A stretch of DNA of 64,000 nt from CAWATZ01 sp963784995 (lineage in GTDB: Bacteria; Planctomycetota; Planctomycetia; Gemmatales; Gemmataceae): NCBI GenBank assembly GCA_963784995.1, contig CAWATZ010000016.1, positions 124,001 through 188,000 on the forward strand, given 5' to 3'. Shown in pieces: positions 26,191 through 34,668 of this stretch. The position numbers and the translations under genes were made by a program. The notes under the pieces are model-generated. The model worked only from the letters and a program-made list of their open reading frames with translations, was not told where the DNA came from and ran no database searches. Positions within the stretch are counted from its first letter, which is position 1, and every line of letters begins with the position of its first letter.

Positions 26191-27250
26191 TTACCCTCCG
26201 CACCAGCAGCCGGCTGCACTTTGGGTTGCTCAGCCTGGCCCCGGAAGGAAGCGTCTGGGCGACGCGCGAAAGCGGAGGCACGCAGGCGTGCCGGAGGCGC
26301 AACTCGCTCCGGCGACCATCCCGGCCCGCTCCTTTGGCGGCGTGGGGTTGATGGTCGAACAGCCGGGCATTGAGCTGACGCTGACCGCTGCCGACTCGTG
26401 GTCCGTCTGTGGGACGGGAACTCTCTCCGAGCGTGCTCTGACGCTGGCCCAGCGTTTCGCTGCCGAAGCGGAGGCCGGCCTGCCGGCCGGAGCGCACGCA
26501 GGCGTGCGGCCCGGGAGCAGGCCCTGCAGAATCGAGATCCACCGCTCGGCCCCGGAACACGTTGGCCTGGGGACCGGAACGCAGCTGGCGCTGGCCCTCG
26601 GGCAGGGGCTGGCTCGGATGTGGGAGGTGAATGCGGACCTGGAGACGCTGGTCCAGTTGACCGGCCGGGGGCAGCGTTCCGCCCTGGGAGCGCATGGGTT
26701 TGCCCGGGGCGGCTTCCTGGTCGAGAGCGGCAAACGGCCCGGCGACGTGCTGGCGCCGCTGACCATCCGTCTGGACTTTCCCCAGTCGTGGTGTATTCTC
26801 TTGCTGATTCCCCGCGGCCGGCAGGGGCTTCACGGCAGTCAGGAACGGCAGGCGTTCGAGACTGTGGGTTGTGCCGGGAGCGAGGCGAACACCGACGCCC
26901 TGTGCCGGCTGGTGCTGCTGGGGCTGGTCCCGGCCCTGCAAGCGCTGGATGCGGACACTTTTGGCGAGGCCCTGTACGATTTCAATCAGCGGGTCGGCGA
27001 AGTCTTCGCAGCAGTGCAGGGCGGCATCTACTCCTCGGCCTGGACGGAGCGGTGGGTCGATTGGCTCAGGCGGCACGGGGTCAAGGGCGTCGGGCAGAGT
27101 TCGTGGGGACCGACCGTCTTCGCGGTCGTCGCCGAGCCGGAGCGTGCCGCCTGGCTGGCCCGGCACGTGGAGGAACAGGAGGGAGGCAGCGCGGTGTGTG
27201 TCCACAACACCCGGGCTTGCAACCGGGGGGCCATCCTTGAAGAGCGCTGA
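26187..27250 (+). CDS. Beta-ribofuranosylaminobenzene 5'-phosphate synthase, frameshifted near the N-terminus
   Basis: From ATG 26187 the frame reads MITLRTSSRLHFGLLSLAPE, the conserved start of beta-RFAP synthase. It then shifts, and from about 26262 the protein continues one frame over with PARSFGGVGLMVEQPGIELT and the GHMP-like VGLGTGTQLALALGQGLARM loop, to the stop at 27250. The shift lies at or beside a palindromic insert containing GGCACGCAGGCGTGCC. A second copy of its core sits at 26494-26507, in frame. Family knowledge: the enzyme condenses PRPP with 4-hydroxybenzoate in tetrahydromethanopterin synthesis. Confidence 0.8.
26277..26292. repeat. Short palindrome, core GCACGCAGGCGTGC
   Basis: GGCACGCAGGCGTGCC lies near the frameshift of the beta-RFAP synthase gene. 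The 14-bp core recurs at 26494-26507 in the same gene and at 53122-53135 in a kinase gene. Confidence 0.75.
26494..26507. repeat. Second copy of the GCACGCAGGCGTGC palindrome
   Basis: This copy is inside beta-RFAP synthase and read in frame (around PAGAHAGVRPGSRP), just before the conserved EIHRSAPEHVGLGTG segment. Confidence 0.75.
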
Positions 27251-27275
27251 ATTCGAGGGTCCCCGGGCAACGCCA

Positions 27276-28988
27276 ATGGGGTCTTACGCAATGCCAACCG
27301 GCGGCCAGAACCAGGATCACTCCGAGGGAGGCAGCGAGGCTGCCTACCGCTGGCCCCTGCTGCCGGCCTGGCTGGGATTGGTCGCCCTGGCCCTGCTGGT
27401 GCTCTGCCATCCGCTGACCTGGGGACGAGGCCTGCTGGCCCTGTGGCAGCCCGCCGCCGGCCTGGGCCTGGCCCTGATCGCCTGGTTTGGCTTGCCGGCC
27501 GCGGCCCTGGTCCTGCTGGGCGGGCTGATCGCGTCCGGTCTGGCGATGGTCTTTGTGCCGGGATCGCTTCCAGTCCGGGGGTCGGCCGCTCTGGTTTTCC
27601 TGGCCGCTGACTCTCTTCTGCTCGCGCTGGAACTCTCCCTGGCCTGGTGGGTCTACCAGAATCGCGCAGGGGGCAGGCGCGAATTGAACGAGCCGCGCTC
27701 GGCCATCCTCTACTTGCTCCTGGTGCCCTTCCTGATCCTGGGCCTCTCGGCCGGCATCCGCGCCGGCCTGATCTGCTTGTTTGCCCCGCACGTGCAACCC
27801 TGGAGCGTCTGGCTGGCCAACCTCTGGCTGAGCAAGGCCCTGAGCGTCCTGATCGTGACGCCGCCGCTGCTGGCCCTGGTCACGCCGCTGCTGGTTCGCC
27901 GCCGCTGGGCGGTTCCCGAAGTGGTGGACGAGCAACTGGTCAGCCATCGCGGCCTCTCGGCGGTCCTGCACACCGGCGTGCAGGAAGGACAGCGGCTGAC
28001 CCGGGGTGACGTTGTCGAGGTCCTCGGACTGGCGGTGGGCGCCAGCATCCTGGCCCTGCTGCTGTTCTGGATTTACCGTCGCCAGGACGTGGGCGGCTGG
28101 CAGTTGTGGGGCCTGCCTTTGCTGCTGATCGTCTGGGCCAGTCTGCGCCAGGGGGTTCGCGGCGGCACCTTCGTGGCCGGCGCCAGTGCCGCCTTGCCCT
28201 TGCTGTTCCTGCGGGTCGGCGAGCTGGCCGACCCGCAGGTCCGGCTGCTGCAGGGCAACCTGCTGGCCCAGTGCAGCACCGCGCTGCTGGTGGCCGCCTC
28301 GGCCAGCTGGATCAAGGCCAGCGAATCGCGCTATCGTCAGGTGGTCAGTCGCAGCCCGGTGCTGATCTACAGCGCCCGCCTGCTGGAAGGGCCCGAGGGC
28401 GGAGCCCGCCTGCACGCCGGGCAACCGCCGAGCAGCAAAACCTTTGCAGGGACGGGGAAGGCCCCGTCGGGAGGCACCGACTCCACGGGAACTGCGGAGC
28501 ACCCCACCTGGCGTTCCGAGGCGGGAGGCAGCACCGGCCCCGCAGCCCCTGGCCGGTCGCCGGGGAAACTTCCCCAGGCCGAGATCACCCTGGTCAGCTC
28601 AGCCAGCGTCGTCCTGCTCGGCTGTCCTCCCGAGCAATTGCTGGGCGATCATCGCCACTGGCTGGAATGTGTCTACGCGGAGGATCGCGAGGTCGTCCTG
28701 GCGGCCCTGGCCCAGCTGCATCGGCAAAAACAGCCCGTCACCTGCGAGTATCGCCTGATTGAGCAGCTGAGCCGACCACCCACTCAGCCGGGAGGAGACC
28801 AGCCCGGCTCCTTCGGCCTGCTGGGAAGCGCCGGCAGGCCGGCGGGGTCGAACGCGCACACCCCGCTGCCGCCCCGCTTGCGCTGGATGCGCGACACGCT
28901 GGCGCCGCACTTTGACGAGGACGGCCGGCTGGTCGGCTGGGAGGGGGTGGTAACCGAGGTCACCGAACAGCGCGTACCTGGCGGATGA
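27276..28988 (+). CDS. MASE1/PAS sensor histidine kinase, N-terminal part, frameshifted
   Basis: The frame from 27276 encodes an N-terminal MASE1-like membrane region of about eight helices (from LGLVALALLVLCHPL to LLAQCSTALLVAASASW). It is followed by a PAS domain (SESRYRQVVSRSPVLIY ... GWEGVVTEVTEQR). A low-complexity Gly/Pro/Ser insert of about 60 residues interrupts the PAS near 28380-28580. The frame ends at 28988. The protein continues one frame over as YLADDLRRTTSMFHTLVSNL (28970-29235), then shifts again to the frame of the next entry. The three pieces make one kinase of about 1210 residues. Confidence 0.75.
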   Translation: MGSYAMPTGGQNQDHSEGGSEAAYRWPLLPAWLGLVALALLVLCHPLTWGRGLLALWQPAAGLGLALIAWFGLPAAALVLLGGLIASGLAMVFVPGSLPVRGSAALVFLAADSLLLALELSLAWWVYQNRAGGRRELNEPRSAILYLLLVPFLILGLSAGIRAGLICLFAPHVQPWSVWLANLWLSKALSVLIVTPPLLALVTPLLVRRRWAVPEVVDEQLVSHRGLSAVLHTGVQEGQRLTRGDVVEVLGLAVGASILALLLFWIYRRQDVGGWQLWGLPLLLIVWASLRQGVRGGTFVAGASAALPLLFLRVGELADPQVRLLQGNLLAQCSTALLVAASASWIKASESRYRQVVSRSPVLIYSARLLEGPEGGARLHAGQPPSSKTFAGTGKAPSGGTDSTGTAEHPTWRSEAGGSTGPAAPGRSPGKLPQAEITLVSSASVVLLGCPPEQLLGDHRHWLECVYAEDREVVLAALAQLHRQKQPVTCEYRLIEQLSRPPTQPGGDQPGSFGLLGSAGRPAGSNAHTPLPPRLRWMRDTLAPHFDEDGRLVGWEGVVTEVTEQRVPGG

Positions 28989-29147
28989 TCTGCGCCGCAC
29001 CACGAGCATGTTCCACACCCTGGTGAGCAATCTGCCCACGGGGGTCTTCTTTGTCCAGGGACCGATGGGCCGGCCCATCCTGGTCAACGCCCGGGCCCGC
29101 CAGCTGCTCGGCCAGCGCGAGGACCTCTCGGTCACCCTCGAGTACCT

Positions 29148-30917
29148 GTGCAGCTCCTATCGGCTGTTCCGCAAGGATGGCACTCCCTACCCGCACGAGG
29201 AGTTGCCCGTCTTCCAGGCCCTGCGCTTGGCCGAACCACCATGCGCGACGACATTGTCGTCCACCGTCCCGATGGCCGGCACATCCCCCTGGTCACCTGG
29301 GGCACGCCCCTGACGCTGGGCCGGAGCAGCCAGCCGGACGCGGCGGTGTGGGTGCTGGAAGACCTGACCGCGCTGCACCAGGCGGAGGCGGCCCGCCGGG
29401 ACAGCGAGGGCCGGTTGCGGGCCGTCGTGGAAACGATGGGCGAAGGGTTGATCGTCCAGGACCGGCGCGGCCTGGTGGTCGAATCGAACCCCACCGCCTG
29501 CGGCCTGCTGCTGCTCCAGCCCGAGGTCCTTCGCGGCCAGTCGCTGTTTACCCTGGGCTGGGTGTGGCTCCGCGAGGACGGCTCGCTTTTGCCCACCGAG
29601 GAGCATCCCGCCCAGGCCGTGCTGCGCACCGGCCGGCCGGTCCGCAACGTCGTCCTGGGCATCAGCTCCCTGGCCGCACCCGGCTTGCAGCCCGGGGGCC
29701 GAGTGACCCGCTGGCTGCTGATGAACGCCATGCCGCTGGGCTGCGCAGCACCCCAGGGTGTGGTCACCACCTTCTCCGACGTCACGCACGTCCGGCACGC
29801 CCAGGAGGTGCTGCGGACCTCGGAGGAGAAGTACCGCGTGCTGATCGAGTCCTTGCCGCTGATGGTCGTCCAGACCGACGCCCAGCTGCGCGTGGTCTAC
29901 AGCAACCCGGCCATGCGCTCGACCACGGGCTACGACGAAACGGCCCTGGCCGAAGCGACCTTCTGGGAGTCGTTCATCCACGCGGACCACCAAACCGCCT
30001 TCCGGGAGATGGTGCAGCAGGCCCTGGAGAGACAGCCGGGACGGACCGAGCTGCGCTATCGCGCCCGCGACGGCAGCGAACGGATCGCCTACGCCCTGGC
30101 CCAGCCGGCCTCGTCCTCGGGGATCACGCTCCTGATGGTGGACGTCACCCACCAGCGGCGTCTGGAACAGGATCTGCAGCGGGCCCAACGGCTGGAGATG
30201 GTCGGCCGGCTGTCCAGTGGCATTGCCCACGATTTCAACAACCTGCTGCTGGTGATCATGGGCTTGACCGACCTGGCGCGGAGCAGTTTGCCGCCCGACC
30301 ACGCGGTTCAGAAGGACCTGGAGCAGATCAATGAGGCCAGCGATCAGGCCGCCCAGCTGGCCGGCCAGTTGCTGGCCTTCAGCCGGACGCGCCGAACGCC
30401 GGCCCGGCGAGCGTACGTGGGGCAGGTGGCCCGGCGCACCCTGGAGATGCTGCGGCCGACCTTGCCCAGCCAGATCGACCTGGAAACACAGTTGACCGAC
30501 GATCCGCTGGCCGTGCCAGCCGACGAGACGCAATTGCAGCAGATCCTGATGAACCTGTGCCTCAACGCCCGGGACGCCATCACCGCCATGGCTAAAGGGG
30601 CCCGGGAGCCCCACCAGGGGAAGATCCTGGTGCGGATCGAGCCGGTCTGCGGCCCCGGCGAGAACGGCGCCAGCCAGGGCCACTGGGCCCGCCTGGTGGT
30701 GGAAGACAACGGGCCCGGCATGACCGAACAGGTCCGAGCGCGGATCTTTGAACCGTTCTTCTCCACCAAGGAGCACGGCACCGGCCTGGGCCTGGCCGTG
30801 GTCCAGCAGATCGTGGAAGGCTGCGGCGGCCGCGTGGAGGTCACCAGCCGGCCCGGGGCCGGGGCCCGCTTCGAGGTGTGGCTGCCGCTTTTAGAAGATG
30901 ACAAGGTGACAAGGTGA
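29148..30917 (+). CDS. Sensor histidine kinase, PAS and catalytic part
   Basis: Genuine coding in this frame begins at about 29235 (MRDDIVVHRPDGRHIPLVTW), so the upstream 87 bases are probably the wrong frame. Two further PAS domains follow (RLRAVVETMGEGLIVQDRRG and KYRVLIESLPLMVVQTDAQL). The kinase core has the H-box SGIAHDFNNLLLVIMG (hybrid or NtrB-like type), N-box NLCLNARDAI, G1 VEDNGPGM, F FEPFFSTKEHG and G2 GTGLGLAVVQQI. The last residues, LLEDDKVTR, are encoded by the hairpin repeat at 30893. No receiver domain is attached. Confidence 0.85.
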   Translation: MQLLSAVPQGWHSLPARGVARLPGPALGRTTMRDDIVVHRPDGRHIPLVTWGTPLTLGRSSQPDAAVWVLEDLTALHQAEAARRDSEGRLRAVVETMGEGLIVQDRRGLVVESNPTACGLLLLQPEVLRGQSLFTLGWVWLREDGSLLPTEEHPAQAVLRTGRPVRNVVLGISSLAAPGLQPGGRVTRWLLMNAMPLGCAAPQGVVTTFSDVTHVRHAQEVLRTSEEKYRVLIESLPLMVVQTDAQLRVVYSNPAMRSTTGYDETALAEATFWESFIHADHQTAFREMVQQALERQPGRTELRYRARDGSERIAYALAQPASSSGITLLMVDVTHQRRLEQDLQRAQRLEMVGRLSSGIAHDFNNLLLVIMGLTDLARSSLPPDHAVQKDLEQINEASDQAAQLAGQLLAFSRTRRTPARRAYVGQVARRTLEMLRPTLPSQIDLETQLTDDPLAVPADETQLQQILMNLCLNARDAITAMAKGAREPHQGKILVRIEPVCGPGENGASQGHWARLVVEDNGPGMTEQVRARIFEPFFSTKEHGTGLGLAVVQQIVEGCGGRVEVTSRPGAGARFEVWLPLLEDDKVTR

Positions 30918-30984
30918 CAGGGTGACAAGGTGACAGAAGACATTGCCTTTGTCACCTTGTCACCCTGTCACCTTGTCATCTTCT
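30893..30984. repeat. Large GTGACAAG hairpin between convergent genes
   Basis: Tandem GTGACAAG/GTGACAGG units from 30893 face their reverse complement at 30948-30984. The repeat includes the stop codon of the histidine kinase and touches that of the sigma-54 activator, so it is a candidate bidirectional terminator. Confidence 0.85.
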
Positions 30985-32660
30985 CATCCCAGCCCGAGCC
31001 GTTTCAGTCTGCTGATCAGCGTGCTGCGGGCCACGCCCAGGGCCCGGGCCGCTTCGGACTTGTTGCCGGCCGCCGCCGCCAGGGCCCGGACCAGCGTGTC
31101 CCGCTCGCGCCGGTCCCGCTCCGCCCGCTCCGCCTGCACCAGCAGGGCCACGTGGGCGGGCGTTTCGATCGCTTCGTCCTGGCCCTCAGCGCCCGGCAGC
31201 CAGGGCATCCCGTTGCTCTCCGGGGACAGCAAGGTGGTGCGGTCGAGCCGGGCCTGGTCCTCCAGGATTTCGGGAGGCAGGTCGCGCAGCGTGATCGTCG
31301 TTCCCTCGACGATCACTACCGCGCACTCGATGACGTTTTCCAGCTGGCGCACGTTGCCCGGCCAGGAGCAGCCCTTCAGCGCCGCCAGGGCATCATCGTC
31401 GATGCTGGTCAGTTGCTTGCCCGCACGCTGCCCGTACAGGTTCAGGAAGTGCATGACCAGCTCGGGAACGTCTTCCGGATGATCGCGCAGCGGCGGCACG
31501 CGGATCGGGAAGACGTTGAGCCGATAGAACAGGTCCTCCCGGAAGCGCCCCTGGTCGATCAGTTCTTCCAGGTCCTGATTCGTGGCCGCGATGATCCGCA
31601 CGTCCACCTGGATCGGCTCACTGGAGCCCACGCGCTCGAAGGTCATCTCCTGCAAGACGCGCAGCAGCTTGGTCTGCACTTCCAGGTTGATGTCGCCGAT
31701 CTCATCCAGGAACAAAGTGCCGCCGTCGGCCGACTCAAAGCGCCCCACCTTGTCGCGGATGGCGTTGGTGAACGCCCCCTTGACGTGGCCAAACAGCTCG
31801 CTTTCCAGCAGCCCGGGCGACAGGGCGGCACAGTGGACCTTGACAAACGGCCGGGCTGAGCGATTACTGTTCTCATGCAAAACCCGGGCCAGCACTTCCT
31901 TGCCGGTGCCGCTCTCGCCGCGCAGCAGCACGGCCGACGGGCTGGCTGCCACCTTGCGCACCAGCGACAGCAAGTCGTGAATCGGCTTGCTGGAGCCGAC
32001 CAGAGGACAGGAGTCCGGCGAGCGGCTTCGCTTTCGCGCGATGCCAGCGGGGCCGGTGCTGAGATCCAGTACCGGCGGGCTGACGCCGCGCCGCTCGCCG
32101 GGCGTCTGCGACCCTTGCAGCAACTGGCTTTGCAGCACCAGGATGCGCCGCTGTTGCTCGGCGATCTTTTCCACCTTGGTCTGGAGTTCGCGATTGAGCG
32201 TCGCGATGGTGCGGTGGCCTTCGGCGCTGACCAGGGCCAGGGCGGTCAGGTGGGCGCAGGCGGCCAGCAGGCCGAGGTCTTCAGGGGTGTAAACCCCGTT
32301 CTCGCGGGGCCCCAGCACCAGCAGGCCGAGCAGCTGGCCCTCGTGGACCAGGCCGGTCGCCACCTCGCCACCCAGCGACTGCAGTTGCCTGGCGGCCGGG
32401 TCGAGCAGCAGACGCGGCGCCAGCCAGACACTGCCCTGAATGCGGAGGGTCTCCACCAGCGGACACGCTGCCGGCAGTTCCGCGACGGCTGGGCCGGGGC
32501 CCAGGACGTCCGCCAGCTGGTACAAGCCCGGAGCGCCAGCGAGGGGATCGTCCCGTCGCTTGCGCTCCGGGCTTGTGTCAGGCGGTGAGGCGGAGCGACA
32601 CTGACGCAGATACACGGCTCCCCAGGTCACCCCAAGAAGCTCGTGGTACGTCTGCAACAA
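30984..32660 (-). CDS. Sigma-54-dependent activator: GAF, AAA+ and Fis-type HTH
   Basis: 558 residues in this frame. A GAF-like sensor (about 1-165) includes LASVETLRIQ-type strands. A coiled coil (RTIATLNRELQTKVEKIAEQQRRI) precedes a short translated half-repeat (GERRGVSPPV). The AAA+ domain follows, with Walker A GESGTGKE, Walker B GTLFLDEIGDI, sensor I IIAATNQDLEE and RFREDLFYRLNVFPIRVPPL. The usual GAFTGA loop reads GAFTNA. The C-terminus is a Fis-type helix-turn-helix (NKSEAARALGVARSTLISRLKRLGLG). Translation is continuous with the membrane part encoded upstream once one base is corrected near 32705. Confidence 0.85.
   Translation of the reverse strand: MLQTYHELLGVTWGAVYLRQCRSASPPDTSPERKRRDDPLAGAPGLYQLADVLGPGPAVAELPAACPLVETLRIQGSVWLAPRLLLDPAARQLQSLGGEVATGLVHEGQLLGLLVLGPRENGVYTPEDLGLLAACAHLTALALVSAEGHRTIATLNRELQTKVEKIAEQQRRILVLQSQLLQGSQTPGERRGVSPPVLDLSTGPAGIARKRSRSPDSCPLVGSSKPIHDLLSLVRKVAASPSAVLLRGESGTGKEVLARVLHENSNRSARPFVKVHCAALSPGLLESELFGHVKGAFTNAIRDKVGRFESADGGTLFLDEIGDINLEVQTKLLRVLQEMTFERVGSSEPIQVDVRIIAATNQDLEELIDQGRFREDLFYRLNVFPIRVPPLRDHPEDVPELVMHFLNLYGQRAGKQLTSIDDDALAALKGCSWPGNVRQLENVIECAVVIVEGTTITLRDLPPEILEDQARLDRTTLLSPESNGMPWLPGAEGQDEAIETPAHVALLVQAERAERDRRERDTLVRALAAAAGNKSEAARALGVARSTLISRLKRLGLG
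32043..32099. repeat. Partial palindromic element inside the sigma-54 activator gene
   Basis: The segment 32071-32099 is identical over 29 bases to the right arm of the kinase-gene repeat (57996-58024). The left arm is degraded to a short GCCAGCGGGGCCGGT stretch. On the minus strand it encodes GERRGVSPPV. Confidence 0.8.
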
Positions 32661-32694
32661 GCGGCGGGCCAGCGTCGGTGGATCGACCAGCTGG

Positions 32695-34182
32695 TCAATG
32701 GCCAGGCGCAGTGCGCTGCAGCGTCCGGTCCAGCGAGTGCTTCTCCTTGCGGAAGTGCCGATCCAGGGCCGACTTGAGTCGGCCGCGGGCCAGGTCGAGG
32801 ACCAGCAGCAGCACCAGAGCGGTGCTGCTCACGGTGAGGGCCTGCGACAGCGACGGCCCATCCCCGAAACGACTGCCGAGCAGCAGCATGCCGGTGAACA
32901 CCAGGCCGTAGTAGATCAGCCCGGCCAGGAGCGTGCAGACAAAGTACACCATGCCCGAGCTGATCAGTTTGTCCAGCTGCATCAGGCGGTAGCGCAGGAT
33001 GCTGATGGCGAAGGCCGCCGTGACGCACACCGAAGCGGCGAACATCGGCCAGGTCGCCCCGCCGGCGGCGAACTGGCCCTGGTGGGCAATGGCCAGGTAG
33101 AACGAGTAGCCGATCGGCACCACGGCCGCCCCTGTGCCGTAGAGGATCCATTTGACCTGGTTGCGCTCGCTGGGCTCGCTCCGGGTCAAGCAGAAATAGC
33201 TGTGCAGCAGGCTCACCACGCAGGCCAGGTAGTAGACCAGGGCCACGGCGAAATAGACGTAAATCTCCGCGAGGATCTCGCCGAGCAACAGCTTCAGCGT
33301 CGCCAGGGACTCGCTGCCCTGGCCGCCGGAATAGTGCCAGCGCACTCGCAGATACCCGGAGAAGATCAGGACCAGGAAGAACAGCGGCGGCGCGTACAGA
33401 CTGAGCAGTGTGGACCACGGCGCCCGCTCCAGGAACGCCTTGGGCCGGGGGAAGACCAGGTAAAAGTGCAGGCTGACGGCCGGCAGGAACAGGGCGGTGA
33501 CCATGAAGACGACCAGCAGCACCGGCTGCGTCAGGATCTGCGACCAGTGATAGCCGCCGATGTACGCCCCCAGGGTGAAGATGCACAGCACAAAGAACTG
33601 TCCGGCGTAGGGATCTTCCGGCCGTTTCCAGTAAACCAGCGCCCCTACCGCAAACAGGCCGATCTTCAGGAAGAACCACAGCAGCGACGGCAGCAGCAAC
33701 TCGGCCGGTGGCGGACCGACCCGGCACAGCACCGCTTCGGTCCGGCTCTCGCCAGGCCGCTGGTACAGGACGCGGACAATCGTCTGGCCATCGGGGAGCC
33801 GGGCGACTGGTGGTGCCTTCGCGGCATCGGCCAGGACAGCGTCACTGGGGACCGGTTCGCCCTGCTCTTTCTTCAGATCGATCTGGGTGCGGACCAGGTC
33901 AACCCAGCTCCGAATGGGACGTGAGCCGACTTGCAGGATGGTGTCGCCCGGGCGCAGGCCCGCACCGTCCTCCTTGTACAGAAACACGGGATCGAACTGG
34001 TTGACGACCGTGGTAAAGGCGCAGCGAATGCCGAGATCGGGGGTCAGCACCACGTGGCCGAGGACGGCTGCCGCGTAGGCGCAGACCAGGATGGCCACCG
34101 TGACGATCAGCAAATGCCGGCGGTGCGCGGGCTCGCTCACCCAGCTCCAGCAGGATCGCACCCCTTGCCAGATCGCTCCCAT
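32695..34182 (-). CDS. Membrane and PDZ-like sensor part of the sigma-54 activator, frameshifted
   Basis: This frame begins at ATG 34182 (open to 34287). One membrane helix comes first (LLIVTVAILVCAYAAAVLG), then a PDZ-like segment (GAGLRPGDTILQVGSRPIRSWVDLV), then a group of about seven further helices (to LLVLDLARGRLKSALDRHF). The frame stops right after TLQRTAPGH. One base over, it continues as LRLAIDQLVDPPTLARRLLQ and joins the GAF domain of the preceding entry without a break. I therefore read 30984-34182 as one gene of about 1065 residues: a membrane receptor fused to an enhancer-binding protein. Confidence 0.75.
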   Translation of the reverse strand: MGAIWQGVRSCWSWVSEPAHRRHLLIVTVAILVCAYAAAVLGHVVLTPDLGIRCAFTTVVNQFDPVFLYKEDGAGLRPGDTILQVGSRPIRSWVDLVRTQIDLKKEQGEPVPSDAVLADAAKAPPVARLPDGQTIVRVLYQRPGESRTEAVLCRVGPPPAELLLPSLLWFFLKIGLFAVGALVYWKRPEDPYAGQFFVLCIFTLGAYIGGYHWSQILTQPVLLVVFMVTALFLPAVSLHFYLVFPRPKAFLERAPWSTLLSLYAPPLFFLVLIFSGYLRVRWHYSGGQGSESLATLKLLLGEILAEIYVYFAVALVYYLACVVSLLHSYFCLTRSEPSERNQVKWILYGTGAAVVPIGYSFYLAIAHQGQFAAGGATWPMFAASVCVTAAFAISILRYRLMQLDKLISSGMVYFVCTLLAGLIYYGLVFTGMLLLGSRFGDGPSLSQALTVSSTALVLLLVLDLARGRLKSALDRHFRKEKHSLDRTLQRTAPGH

Positions 34183-34668
34183 CCCCCTCGCTCCCAACCG
34201 CAGCCCTGTCGAAACCTGTACGGACAGCGCCGAAAATCCGGCGCCGACCCTCCTCTTCACTGTACTGGGGCCCATTTCTCTGGTCAATCACCCGCGCAAC
34301 GTCTGGCATTCAAGGATCTTGTGGGATTCCCGTTTCCAGCGGCACAAGACCCCTGGTCTTTCCTCCTTTCCTGAACAGCCCAGCCAAACGGAATCGCGCG
34401 GCTTTCCTGGGCCACCTGACGAACGGCGCCGCGAGAGCGCCGAAGGAGCGCCGAACGTCAACGAATCGGCGCCGGTCGAGAGTCGGTCCTGCCAGAGTCG
34501 CGCGGAGGTGGCGGAATGTTGTCGCTTCAAGTAACAGAGCAAAAAGGAGTTACGGTGAGAGTGATTGCAGCCGCCGAGACAGCCTGTCTTTGTGTCTGCT
34601 TGGCACAAGGGCTGCGTTTGCTTGGTCAAGCACCTTGGCGCCGACAACCGGGAGAGGGAGGAGAGGTC
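34183..34668. other. Divergent intergenic region, about 490 bp
   Basis: It holds promoters for the sigma-54 activator (minus) and the hydrolase (plus). A partial palindrome (GACGAACGGCGC to GCGCCGAACGTC, about 34418-34460) is present. A 155-residue frame on the minus strand (34288-34755) has no recognisable domain and is not called. Confidence 0.45.
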
